From assembly GCF_014337195.1 (NCBI RefSeq), contig NZ_CP060634.1:2356001-2420000 (forward strand): a stretch of DNA of 64,000 nucleotides, read 5' to 3'. The position numbers and the translations under genes are program-made. This document shows, in pieces, positions 24,933 to 33,680 of the stretch (position 1 is its first letter; each line of letters starts with the position of its first letter). Under the pieces are notes generated by a model. That model was not told where the DNA came from. It was given only the letters and a program-made list of their open reading frames with translations, and did no database searches. The stretch is from Qiania dongpingensis (GTDB taxonomy: Bacteria > Bacillota > Clostridia > Lachnospirales > Lachnospiraceae).

Positions 24933-26339
24933 CTACTTACACTCTGCAGAGGAAAGAAGTTTTTCCGTTTGCTTGATCTGTGTCAGCACAGATTGGAGCA
25001 AATCTGACATTCCCTCTGAAAACAGGCCGATATTTTTTTCATCCAAAGCACGTTCCAGCACTTCAATCGTGCCGGATATTTTGCCGCTTCCCTCTTCCCT
25101 CCATTGATTCAGTAAAAAGGGATATGAAAGGAGCAGGAAGCCCGACAGTTTACCAAATGTTTCAAAAAAAGAAGATAATGGATAAAGGACCATCGAGTAA
25201 TCTATCAGCAGTATGGCTGCTTCCAGAACACAGCAGTTTTTCTTCTCCGACAGGATCTGTTTCATCTCTTGAATATGCTCGTTGGTAAGCTTTGAAAATT
25301 CCCTTTCGACCATATTTTTGACGACAACCAAAAGGATTTCGGCGCTTTCCCGCGCCATTGCAATGTTCTTTTGTATGGTGGGCCGCTGCAGCTTTTCAAA
25401 ATCAGGAGGGCTAAATTCGATTCGATTTCCGACGCCGTTCATGGAGTGAATCAGTCCCATGTCGCGCAGCAAACTCACCGTGCGCCTGACGGTACTTATG
25501 GAAACAGAAAGCTCCAACGCAAGATTTTCATAGGACGGGAGCATTTCTCCCTCCCAATACTTTCCGCTGATAATCCCATAAATCATCCTTGCGGCCAGGG
25601 TGTGGCAGTGCTGAGGCCTGTCGCGGTATGTCTGCCAATGAAAGGAAATCTGCTCCGGCTTAGGGGTTGTTTTGGCAGCTTCCGCAATAAATGCCAGCAG
25701 CGTGGCCTGTGTAAGAGCCTGAAATCCCGAAAACGCTTGAAATAAGCCGGTCCGGTCAAGAGCCTCACAGCTCGATACCGTCAAATTGTAGTATTCCTTA
25801 TATTCCGCGCTGCTCTCTTCGCTAAAGGATGTCATGCAGGGAAACTGGAAAAAAGAAACCACATCAGAAAACAAAGTATTGATCAGCTGATTATGGACAG
25901 CGCGCAGCATGATCTCGCAGCAAAACATAGAAATAGATACGATGTTAGAACCTTTTTCCCTGCAAACGCTCAAGATCTGCATCAGATCATCGTCAGTGAG
26001 CTTTTGACAGCCAGCATAAAAAAAAGGCGTTAAAAGGAGCGATGCGATATGGTAAACCACATCAATTTCATCTTTGCGGGCGAGATAATAACTTTGTGTG
26101 TACTGGAGAGCCTCACTTGGCGTGGTCTTATAGATTACTTCGGTATGCCTTCCCGGTGAAACAAAAATCAAGCCGTCCCGCTGCAGCTTTTTTAATGCGT
26201 TTCGTACTGTTTGCGGCGCTACCTGATATGTGTTGCCGATTTGTTCAATCGTTGGCAACAAGTCTCCCTCTTGGAGCTGCCCAAATAGAATGTGACATTT
26301 GTAATAATCATAAATCAAATTATATTTTTCTCGCTCCAC
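24933..26339 (-). CDS. GntR-family regulator with two winged-helix domains
   Basis: 468 residues. Two GntR-type winged helices lie in one chain: residues ~5-72 (PTIEQIGNTYQVAPQTVRNA, then LKKLQRDGLIFVSPG) and residues ~240-310 (LPSYENLALELSVSISTVRR, then GLIHSMNGVGNRIEF). The segments between and after are helical and match no effector domain I know. GntR proteins normally carry one DNA-binding domain and a FadR- or UTRA-type effector domain, so this layout is unusual. It is divergent from the c-di-GMP protein gene with a ~310-bp shared upstream region, and convergent with the lipoprotein gene. Likely a local regulator of the island. Confidence 0.8.
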   Translation of the reverse strand: MEREKYNLIYDYYKCHILFGQLQEGDLLPTIEQIGNTYQVAPQTVRNALKKLQRDGLIFVSPGRHTEVIYKTTPSEALQYTQSYYLARKDEIDVVYHIASLLLTPFFYAGCQKLTDDDLMQILSVCREKGSNIVSISMFCCEIMLRAVHNQLINTLFSDVVSFFQFPCMTSFSEESSAEYKEYYNLTVSSCEALDRTGLFQAFSGFQALTQATLLAFIAEAAKTTPKPEQISFHWQTYRDRPQHCHTLAARMIYGIISGKYWEGEMLPSYENLALELSVSISTVRRTVSLLRDMGLIHSMNGVGNRIEFSPPDFEKLQRPTIQKNIAMARESAEILLVVVKNMVEREFSKLTNEHIQEMKQILSEKKNCCVLEAAILLIDYSMVLYPLSSFFETFGKLSGFLLLSYPFLLNQWREEGSGKISGTIEVLERALDEKNIGLFSEGMSDLLQSVLTQIKQTEKLLSSAECK

Positions 26340-26543
26340 AATCAGCGTACCTCCGTGCAGCCATAAAATCTTGCCCTTTTTAATTTTATGTTTCTATTAT
26401 ACTCCATTTGGCGGTGACAGTCTATTCATTCTTGGAGATATTGAGATGCTATAAACTCACACAGCTCCACCCGTCTCCATTCCAGAGTTCAAGCTTTTTT
26501 TGTATTTGCTGTGGCCGAAGGGAGCGGGAAAAGTAATATAATG

Positions 26544-26572
26544 TTGATTTATGCACAAAAAGTTGATATAAT
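26544..26572 (+). promoter_or_regulatory. Promoter of the c-di-GMP protein gene
   Basis: TTGATT (26544-26549), 17-bp spacer, TATAAT (26567-26572). It is the same -35 and spacing as the promoter at 20622. About 80 nt of leader follows before the ATG at 26654. The rest of the 26340-26653 gap shows no gene. Confidence 0.75.
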
Positions 26573-26653
26573 CAAGACATATATACATACATGAACAAGG
26601 AACGGAATTTTGCCTTTCCAGGATATAGTCCCGCCTGAGAAAAGAGGGATCGT

Positions 26654-29600
26654 ATGGACAGAAACATACTTTTAATTGTAGATGACGTGGAGCTTAACCG
26701 GATGCTCCTTCGGAATGTCTTTGAGGGAGAATATACTATTCTGGAATCTGAAAACGGCGAGCAAGCGCTTTTCCTGATGAAGCAATATCAGGATTCCATT
26801 GCCGCAATTTTACTGGACATCGTCATGCCCGTAAAAGACGGTTATGAAGTGTTGGAGAGCATGAAGCAGGCGCAGCTGACGGACAAGCTCCCTGTGATCG
26901 TGGTCACCAGCCGGGATTCTTCGGATGATGAAGTGCGGGCTTTTGATTTGGGCGCTGTGGATATTGTGGCCAAGCCCTTTGAGCCCCATGTGGTCAGCCG
27001 CCGGGTACATAACGCCGTGGAACTGAGCCGGCACCGGGAGCATCTGGAACAAACGGTGGAGGAACAGGCGGCCAGCCTGCAAAAATCCACAAACATATTG
27101 GTGGATGCACTTTCCTCCGTGATTGAGCACAGAAGTGTGGAGTCTGGGCAGCACGTCCTCCGCATCCGGACGTTTACCAAGGTGCTGCTGGAGGATGTTA
27201 TGCGCAGCTATCCGGAGTACGGCCTGAACGAACAGGAAATCGCCATGATCTCCAGCGCGGCGGCACTCCATGATGTGGGGAAGATTGCTATTCCGGATAT
27301 TATTTTGAATAAGCCGGGGAAACTCACCGAAGAAGAATTTGAAATAATGAAGACCCATGCGGAAAAGGGTGGAGAGATTCTGTCGGTCCTCAATCCCATC
27401 CACGATAAAAAGTATCTGCAGTATGCCTACAATATCTGTATGTACCACCACGAGCGATGGGATGGCAGCGGTTATCCGGAGGGGCTCAAAGGGGAAAACA
27501 TCCCTATCTGCGCCCAGGCGGTCGGCGTGGCGGATGTCTATGATGCGCTGACTACACAGCGGGTGTATAAGGGTGCATATACACCGGAGACAGCATTCAG
27601 TATGATTTTAAATGGTGAGTGCGGGCAATTTTCCCCCAAACTGCTTGAGTCTTTCAAACATGTTTTTCCGACTTTCATTCAATTGACCTATCAGTATGCG
27701 GATGGCGCTTCTCCCAAAGCTACATTTTCGAAAGAGAAACCGGCCGAAAAGAAAACAGTTGTAAACCCTACCACGTTGGAGCTTGGGCAGTTGAAATATT
27801 TTGCTATGCTGCGGTATGAAGGCGCTACCGTAATTGAAGCAGATGTGGACACAGGCGTTTACCATATTACCTATAAGCAGAATAGTGATTTTGATATGCT
27901 TAGCACAGACGGGTCATTTTTTGATGTCTATAATGAGTTCATCCTGCACTGTACCCATCCGGACGATCAGGTGGGCTTTGATGCAAAAACATATTTTTAT
28001 GATTTTATAGCCAGCGGCAGCCTGGCAAAGACACGCCGTTACCGCATCCTCCGCGGTGCGTCGGGAGATTTTGCGTGGTATAAAGCAACGTCTCTGCGAA
28101 TCACGGCGGACAACCCGGCGATTCACAAAATCATGATCATCTGGAAAGAAGCGCCGGAGGAGCCGCGCGATACACCGGAGCAAAATATCGCCCGGCTGCC
28201 CAACGAGGCCAATGCGCTGGTAGCCGCGATGCAGTGCGCCTACGATCAATATGGCACGATTATGAATATCAACGACGGTTTCATGGCCTTGCTGGGTTAC
28301 AGCCGGGCAGAGCTTATATCTCATTTCCAAAATCATTACATAGAGCTGGTTTGTGCGGAAGACCGGGCAGCCATGCTGAAAAATGTCCACAGACAGCTCA
28401 GCAGAAAAAATGTCTTTGAAACGGAGTACCGCGTTCAGACCAAAGGCGGCCGCATTCTTTGGGTTTTGGACAAAAGCCAGCTTTTGACAAAGCCGGATGG
28501 TACGGAATATATCAATACGATTCTGACCGATATCACCAAGACTAAACAGGAACAGGAAGAACTGCGGCTGAGCATGGAGCGGCATCAGATCATCATGGAG
28601 CAGTCCAATGACATTATCTTTGAATGGGATATTCGAAAAAACAAGATCTTTTATTCCGCGAACTGGGAAAAGAAATATGGATATACGCCTATTTCTGAAG
28701 AAATCGATTTGTATATTGCAAACTCATCCCATATTCATCCGGTGGATGTTCCCGCCTTTTTAAACCTGATGCACAGCGTCTCCTCCGGCGCACCCTATGG
28801 GGAGGCGGAGCTGCGCATTGCGAATGCGGACGGACAATATATCTGGAACCGGCTGCGCGCCACCACCCAGTTTGACCAAAGCGGGAAGCCAGTTAAGGCC
28901 GTAGGCGTGATCTTGGATATCGGCGCGGAAAAGCAGCGGGTTCAGGATCTGATCGACAAATCTGAGCGCGATCCCCTCACCCATCTGTTTAACCGGGAAG
29001 CTACCGAGCGCAGGATTCAGCATATTTTTGAGAAAGCGGAGCCGGACTGCAAATCCGCCATGATGATCATTGATCTGGACAATTTTAAGATGGTGAACGA
29101 CACCTTTGGGCACCTGTTTGGCAACGTGGTATTGGCGGAAGTTGCCGCGCAGATGCGGCTGATGTTCCGTCCGGGCGATATCCTTTCCCGCATCGGCGGC
29201 GACGAGTTTCTGGTCTACATGAATGATATTTCCAGCAAAAATGGGCCCTGCATTCGGGCGGGGCAGCTCATTGAGGGGATTCGGGGCGTTTTGCGGGAGA
29301 AGCTGGGCAGTTTTATCCTGTCCTGCAGCATAGGACTTGCTTACTTTCCAGAGGACGCCCGTGATTTTCAGAATCTGTTCCACTGCTGCGACCAGGCCCT
29401 GTATCAAGCAAAAGCCCAGGGGAAAAATCGGTATGCGCTCTATGACAAAGCTATCATGGAGCAGTGGGGAGACTCCCCTGGGCATCCACGGATGATCGCA
29501 ACGACCCGGATTGAATCCAATGAGACCTATGAACAGGATACCGTGGAGACGATCCAGCAGGTTTTCCGGGTATTGTACGGGGCGATGGATATGGAACAGG

Positions 29601-30385
29601 CAATACAAAGCGTCCTTTCGCTGTTGGGGCAGAAGTATCAGGTGAATCGCGCCTATCTGGTAGAAAGCGTGGAAAAAGGCAGCCAGGAGAAGGCAATCTA
29701 TGAGTGGTGCGCGGATGGGACGGTCCCGCTGAAGGAGAAATTTCCGCATCTGCCGTATTACGATGTTCAGGCCACCAATCATCTGCTTGACGCCAGCGGA
29801 ATCTTTAACTGCCCCGATGCTGATATGCTGCCGGAGAGAGAACTTGAGCTGCTTCGCGCCCGCAGCGCCGAGGCTGTGCTTGGCTGCGCGTTTTTTGACG
29901 GTACGGAGTTTACGGGTTTCATCGGGTTTGACAGTGGGAGGAAAAGGCGGTGGACACAGGGACAGATCAGCGTTTTGAGCTTTTTATCGGAATGGCTGTC
30001 CGCTTTCCTCATTAAGAAGCGCGCGCAGGACAGTCTGGCAAACCTTAGTCAAAATCTTTGTTCTCTACTGGATGCACAGAGTTCCTGGATTTATGTGGTG
30101 GACCCGGATACCTATACGCTCAAGTACCTCAATGCACAGGCACAGCGTTTGCTTCCTGGCGCTGAAGTCGGCACGCCCTGTTATGAGGCGCTTTTTGGGC
30201 GCGGTACGCCCTGTGAGCGGTGCCCGATGAAAGAAAAACTGACCTGCCCGGAGAGAGCGGAGCAGATGGAGCTTTATAATTCCAGGTTAAAGATTTGGAA
30301 TCTGGCGGAGGCATCTACTATAAAGTGGGACGGTGCGGACGCTTGCATGATCGCCTGTCAGAACATCACCAGATATAAGGCGTAG
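26654..30385 (+). CDS. REC / HD-GYP / PAS / GGDEF / GAF / Cys-PAS c-di-GMP turnover protein
   Basis: 1243 residues. Domains in order: receiver (1-125, Asp 55 in AILLDIVMP); HD-GYP phosphodiesterase (~145-345, HDVGK at 206-210, GYP at 273-275); a PAS-like region (~375-500); two PAS domains (~520-780); GGDEF cyclase with intact RIGGDEF at 848-852; GAF-like (~900-1080); and a C-terminal PAS with CYEALFGRGTPCERCPM. Both c-di-GMP synthesis and breakdown sites look intact, so the balance may be set by phosphorylation of the receiver and by the sensory domains. Of the proteins between 20.7 and 36.5 kb, it is the only one with a stand-alone N-terminal receiver and an output domain. It is a natural end point for the three hybrid kinases. 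Confidence 0.88.
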   Translation: MDRNILLIVDDVELNRMLLRNVFEGEYTILESENGEQALFLMKQYQDSIAAILLDIVMPVKDGYEVLESMKQAQLTDKLPVIVVTSRDSSDDEVRAFDLGAVDIVAKPFEPHVVSRRVHNAVELSRHREHLEQTVEEQAASLQKSTNILVDALSSVIEHRSVESGQHVLRIRTFTKVLLEDVMRSYPEYGLNEQEIAMISSAAALHDVGKIAIPDIILNKPGKLTEEEFEIMKTHAEKGGEILSVLNPIHDKKYLQYAYNICMYHHERWDGSGYPEGLKGENIPICAQAVGVADVYDALTTQRVYKGAYTPETAFSMILNGECGQFSPKLLESFKHVFPTFIQLTYQYADGASPKATFSKEKPAEKKTVVNPTTLELGQLKYFAMLRYEGATVIEADVDTGVYHITYKQNSDFDMLSTDGSFFDVYNEFILHCTHPDDQVGFDAKTYFYDFIASGSLAKTRRYRILRGASGDFAWYKATSLRITADNPAIHKIMIIWKEAPEEPRDTPEQNIARLPNEANALVAAMQCAYDQYGTIMNINDGFMALLGYSRAELISHFQNHYIELVCAEDRAAMLKNVHRQLSRKNVFETEYRVQTKGGRILWVLDKSQLLTKPDGTEYINTILTDITKTKQEQEELRLSMERHQIIMEQSNDIIFEWDIRKNKIFYSANWEKKYGYTPISEEIDLYIANSSHIHPVDVPAFLNLMHSVSSGAPYGEAELRIANADGQYIWNRLRATTQFDQSGKPVKAVGVILDIGAEKQRVQDLIDKSERDPLTHLFNREATERRIQHIFEKAEPDCKSAMMIIDLDNFKMVNDTFGHLFGNVVLAEVAAQMRLMFRPGDILSRIGGDEFLVYMNDISSKNGPCIRAGQLIEGIRGVLREKLGSFILSCSIGLAYFPEDARDFQNLFHCCDQALYQAKAQGKNRYALYDKAIMEQWGDSPGHPRMIATTRIESNETYEQDTVETIQQVFRVLYGAMDMEQAIQSVLSLLGQKYQVNRAYLVESVEKGSQEKAIYEWCADGTVPLKEKFPHLPYYDVQATNHLLDASGIFNCPDADMLPERELELLRARSAEAVLGCAFFDGTEFTGFIGFDSGRKRRWTQGQISVLSFLSEWLSAFLIKKRAQDSLANLSQNLCSLLDAQSSWIYVVDPDTYTLKYLNAQAQRLLPGAEVGTPCYEALFGRGTPCERCPMKEKLTCPERAEQMELYNSRLKIWNLAEASTIKWDGADACMIACQNITRYKA

Positions 30386-30484
30386 AGAGCGCATATGTGA
30401 CAAAGCCGGTCGGAGGAATATAATATGGCCGCAAATTTTGAAAGAAGAGGTAAGTAACCAGATGGAAGCGGGGGGAACAGCAAA

Positions 30485-33400
30485 ATGAGAGAACGCACTG
30501 AGCTTGAAGCAGCTTTAGCTGCCGAGTTGGGAATGTATCGGGAAATCGCTGATGAAGCGGCCGACACCCTCTGCGTAGTGGAACAGAAGAGCCATGAGAT
30601 CCTCTATTTTCATGAGGCAAAAAAGTTAATTCCCAATACGGACGGCTGTGTTGGGAAAAAATGCTATGAGGTGTTTCATGGACGGGCAACGCCTTGCCCA
30701 TTCTGCACCCTCCGGGATGGAGTGCCTGGAGAGGACAGAGAGGTGGAATCCACCTGGAGCCAGCGGCTCTATCGCATCCATAGCCGGGCGACGAATTGGA
30801 ATGGAAAACCGGCCTTCATCCAGCTCCTCCGTGATGTGACCGAGGAGGAGGCGGAACGGCAGAAGAAAAAACGGCTGGAAGAATACTTTCAAACGCTGGC
30901 GGACAGCCTGCCCGGCGGTGTGAGCGTAGTACGCCGCCAGAAAGACTGGACCATCACTCCGGAATATTTATCATCCGGCTTTGCGGATATGACGCATACT
31001 TCGTTGGATCAGGCCTGGGAAACCTACAGGCAGGATGCGCTGGGCGGCGTCCATCCGGACGATGTGGAGCGGATCAAGGCGGAACTGGAAGAGGCGTTTG
31101 CCAACATAGACCGCCACTATGAACTCACCTACCGCCTGCTGGACGGCACAGGCGGATATATATGGGTTAGCAATACGCTGACGATGCTGCCTGACGAGGA
31201 CGGCGGCCTGCGGCAGTACTGCTATATTCGGGATATTACAAAAGAACGGGAAGAACAGGAGCGGACCAGGGCGCAGTATAAAAAGCTGATCCTGCAGCAT
31301 TATCAGGAGCCGGGAGAGAATACGCTGGTGCTTGGGCACTGCAACATCTCACAAAATAAAATTCTGGAGATCAATGATTTTACCAGTTCAGGTTCCATGA
31401 AATCCCTTGGTATGGACCGGGAGTCGTTCTTTACAGCCATTTCACAGATGATCGTGGACGCTGGAGACCGGCAAAAATTTTTGGATCGGTATCTCTCCGC
31501 TCCGCTGCTGGAGGCCTACCGCCGAAAAGAATTGGAGCAGAGCTTTACCTGCCTGACCCAATTTCCAGGCGAACGAGTGGGACGCTATGCGCAGTATAAG
31601 GTGAATCTGGTGGAAGATCCGGACAGCGGGGACCTTACCGGCATCCTGTCCGTAACCGATATTACGGAGCAGATAGTGGCCGATTTGGTGCCGCAGCGCT
31701 TATCGGATACCGGCTATGACCACATCCTTGTTCTGGATATACCCAGTGATCGCTGCACGGTGTTTGCCGGCGACTGGCATGCGGCCCGTGTGCCGTCGTC
31801 TCGGGGCGGCGATTATACCCAGTGGAAGGACCGCCTGCTGGAAAGCTGCATCCTGCCAAAAGATCGGGACACATATCGGAAATATTTGAATACCGATTAC
31901 ATAATGGGACATTTGAAAGAAAACGGTGCGTTTAGCTTCGATTATTCCATGGTGGATGAGGATGAAAATATTAAAGTCAAGCGCATGACCGTATTTGCGA
32001 TTGACCTTCGGCTGGGCAGGGTGGGACTGTCCCAGATGGATGTAACGGAAACAGTCAGAGAACAGCAGAGCCTTTTAAATATGCTGGCTTACACTTTTGA
32101 AATCGCCTCTTTTATTGATATCAGTACGAAGCGAATGGTCATGCACACGCGCGAGACGGTGCTGGAAGATCTCTCTCCCTTGACCTTTGAGGACTGTGAT
32201 TCTCGCATTCAGGCCGGTTTGGCCCCCTACAATACGGCCGGACAGAATATGGACGAGGTCCGGCGGCGGTTTCTGTTGGATACCATACTGGAGCAATTAA
32301 AGGAGCATCCCTTGGGCTATGATTTTGTATGTTCCTATCAGGGAGAAGATAGTCTTCAGTACAAAAAGATCAATATCCTGTGGGGCGACCGGAATCATCG
32401 AACCGTGTGCATCGTGCGTGCAGACGTCACGGAAATGCTGGCGGAGGAACGGAAAAATAAGCAGAAGTTGGAAGATGCGCTTTCTCTGGCCAAGCAGGCC
32501 AGCCAGGCTAAGACTGATTTTTTCTCCACCATGAGCCACGATATCCGCACCCCAATGAATGCCATCATGGGTATGACGGAGTTGGCGCTTAGCCGTCCGG
32601 AGAACCCGGATTATGTAAAAGAATGTCTTGGGAAGATTTCTCTTTCCTCCAAACATTTGCTGAACCTGATCAACGATGTTCTGGATATGAGCAAGATCGA
32701 ACACCGGGAGATGGAGCTGAATCGGGAATGTCTCTCCTTGAACGAACTGGTGGAACAGGTTTGCACAATGGTCAGGCCCCAGGCGCTTGAAAAGCATCAG
32801 CAGTTCTATGTGAAAATCGGGACTATCTCTCATGAATACTTCTATGGGGACGGCTTGCGGATTAATCAGATACTGATCAACATTTTGGGCAATGCAGTGA
32901 AGTTTACGCCCGAAGGCGGCCAGGTGGATTTCCTGGTGGATGAACTCCCTGCCGTGAACGGTGCGCATTACCAGTTCGTAATCAGGGATACAGGCATGGG
33001 AATGTCGCCGGAGTTTCTTGCCCGTGTTTTTGAGCCCTTTGCCAGAGGTATGCGTGTAAGCCGCGTCCAGGGTACTGGCCTGGGGCTGAGCATCACCAAA
33101 GGTTTGGTGGAGCGGATGGGCGGAACGATTTTTGCAGAAAGTCAGGAGGGCAAGGGTTCCCTGTTTCAAATTGATTTGGAGTTTGAAGCGGGAACCGAAG
33201 CCCCGGCGGGCATAAACGAAAAAGAGCATCCGAATATCCCTGAAAAAGCTGCAGATATTCTGGCAGGGCGCTACTTTCTGGTTGCGGAGGACAATGAAAT
33301 CAACGCAGAGATTCTGCAGAGCCTGCTGGAGATACATGGCGCCGGATCACAATTGGAAACAGATGGTAAAAAAGCAGTAGAGGCATTTTGGGCGAATCCG

Positions 33401-33643
33401 CCGGGGACTTTTGACGCCATATTGATGGATATTCAGATGCCGGTGATGAATGGATATGAGGCGACCCATGCCATCCGGGAACTGACCCGGGAAGATGCCG
33501 GCACGATCCCCATCATCGCCATGACGGCTAACGCCTTTGCCGAAGATGTGCAGACCGCGCTGGAAGCGGGGATGACCGCCCACGTGGCCAAACCCATTGA
33601 TCTGGATGTGCTGAAAACGACTCTAAAAAACGCGCTGTTATAA
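30485..33643 (+). CDS. Cytoplasmic hybrid histidine kinase with Cys-motif PAS
   Basis: 1052 residues with no membrane span. Residues ~18-120 are a PAS-like domain with CYEVFHGRATPCPFC, the same Cys pattern as in the preceding protein's last PAS. Two or three further PAS-like domains follow (~130-265, 300-420, 430-660). HisKA has STMSHDIRTPMNAIMGM (His 685), HATPase_c has NILGNAVKFTPEGGQ and GTGLGLSITKGLVERMGG, and the receiver has AILMDIQMPVMNG (Asp 982). It starts 99 bp after the c-di-GMP protein and 37 bp before the next kinase, so the three probably form one operon. The stimulus is likely intracellular, perhaps redox or metal if the Cys cluster binds a cofactor. Confidence 0.88.
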   Translation: MRERTELEAALAAELGMYREIADEAADTLCVVEQKSHEILYFHEAKKLIPNTDGCVGKKCYEVFHGRATPCPFCTLRDGVPGEDREVESTWSQRLYRIHSRATNWNGKPAFIQLLRDVTEEEAERQKKKRLEEYFQTLADSLPGGVSVVRRQKDWTITPEYLSSGFADMTHTSLDQAWETYRQDALGGVHPDDVERIKAELEEAFANIDRHYELTYRLLDGTGGYIWVSNTLTMLPDEDGGLRQYCYIRDITKEREEQERTRAQYKKLILQHYQEPGENTLVLGHCNISQNKILEINDFTSSGSMKSLGMDRESFFTAISQMIVDAGDRQKFLDRYLSAPLLEAYRRKELEQSFTCLTQFPGERVGRYAQYKVNLVEDPDSGDLTGILSVTDITEQIVADLVPQRLSDTGYDHILVLDIPSDRCTVFAGDWHAARVPSSRGGDYTQWKDRLLESCILPKDRDTYRKYLNTDYIMGHLKENGAFSFDYSMVDEDENIKVKRMTVFAIDLRLGRVGLSQMDVTETVREQQSLLNMLAYTFEIASFIDISTKRMVMHTRETVLEDLSPLTFEDCDSRIQAGLAPYNTAGQNMDEVRRRFLLDTILEQLKEHPLGYDFVCSYQGEDSLQYKKINILWGDRNHRTVCIVRADVTEMLAEERKNKQKLEDALSLAKQASQAKTDFFSTMSHDIRTPMNAIMGMTELALSRPENPDYVKECLGKISLSSKHLLNLINDVLDMSKIEHREMELNRECLSLNELVEQVCTMVRPQALEKHQQFYVKIGTISHEYFYGDGLRINQILINILGNAVKFTPEGGQVDFLVDELPAVNGAHYQFVIRDTGMGMSPEFLARVFEPFARGMRVSRVQGTGLGLSITKGLVERMGGTIFAESQEGKGSLFQIDLEFEAGTEAPAGINEKEHPNIPEKAADILAGRYFLVAEDNEINAEILQSLLEIHGAGSQLETDGKKAVEAFWANPPGTFDAILMDIQMPVMNGYEATHAIRELTREDAGTIPIIAMTANAFAEDVQTALEAGMTAHVAKPIDLDVLKTTLKNALL

Positions 33644-33680
33644 AAGCTGAGGCTTGAGGAGCGCCAACTGAGGTGACTAT

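Noticed and set aside
28760..29782. Minus-strand open frame of 340 codons opposite the GGDEF region
   Set aside because: The + strand shows unmistakable GGDEF and PAS motifs; the antisense frame is low-complexity and has no homologous features.
32297..33337. Minus-strand open frame of 346 codons opposite the kinase core
   Set aside because: It lies wholly under HisKA/HATPase motifs of the hybrid kinase on the + strand.
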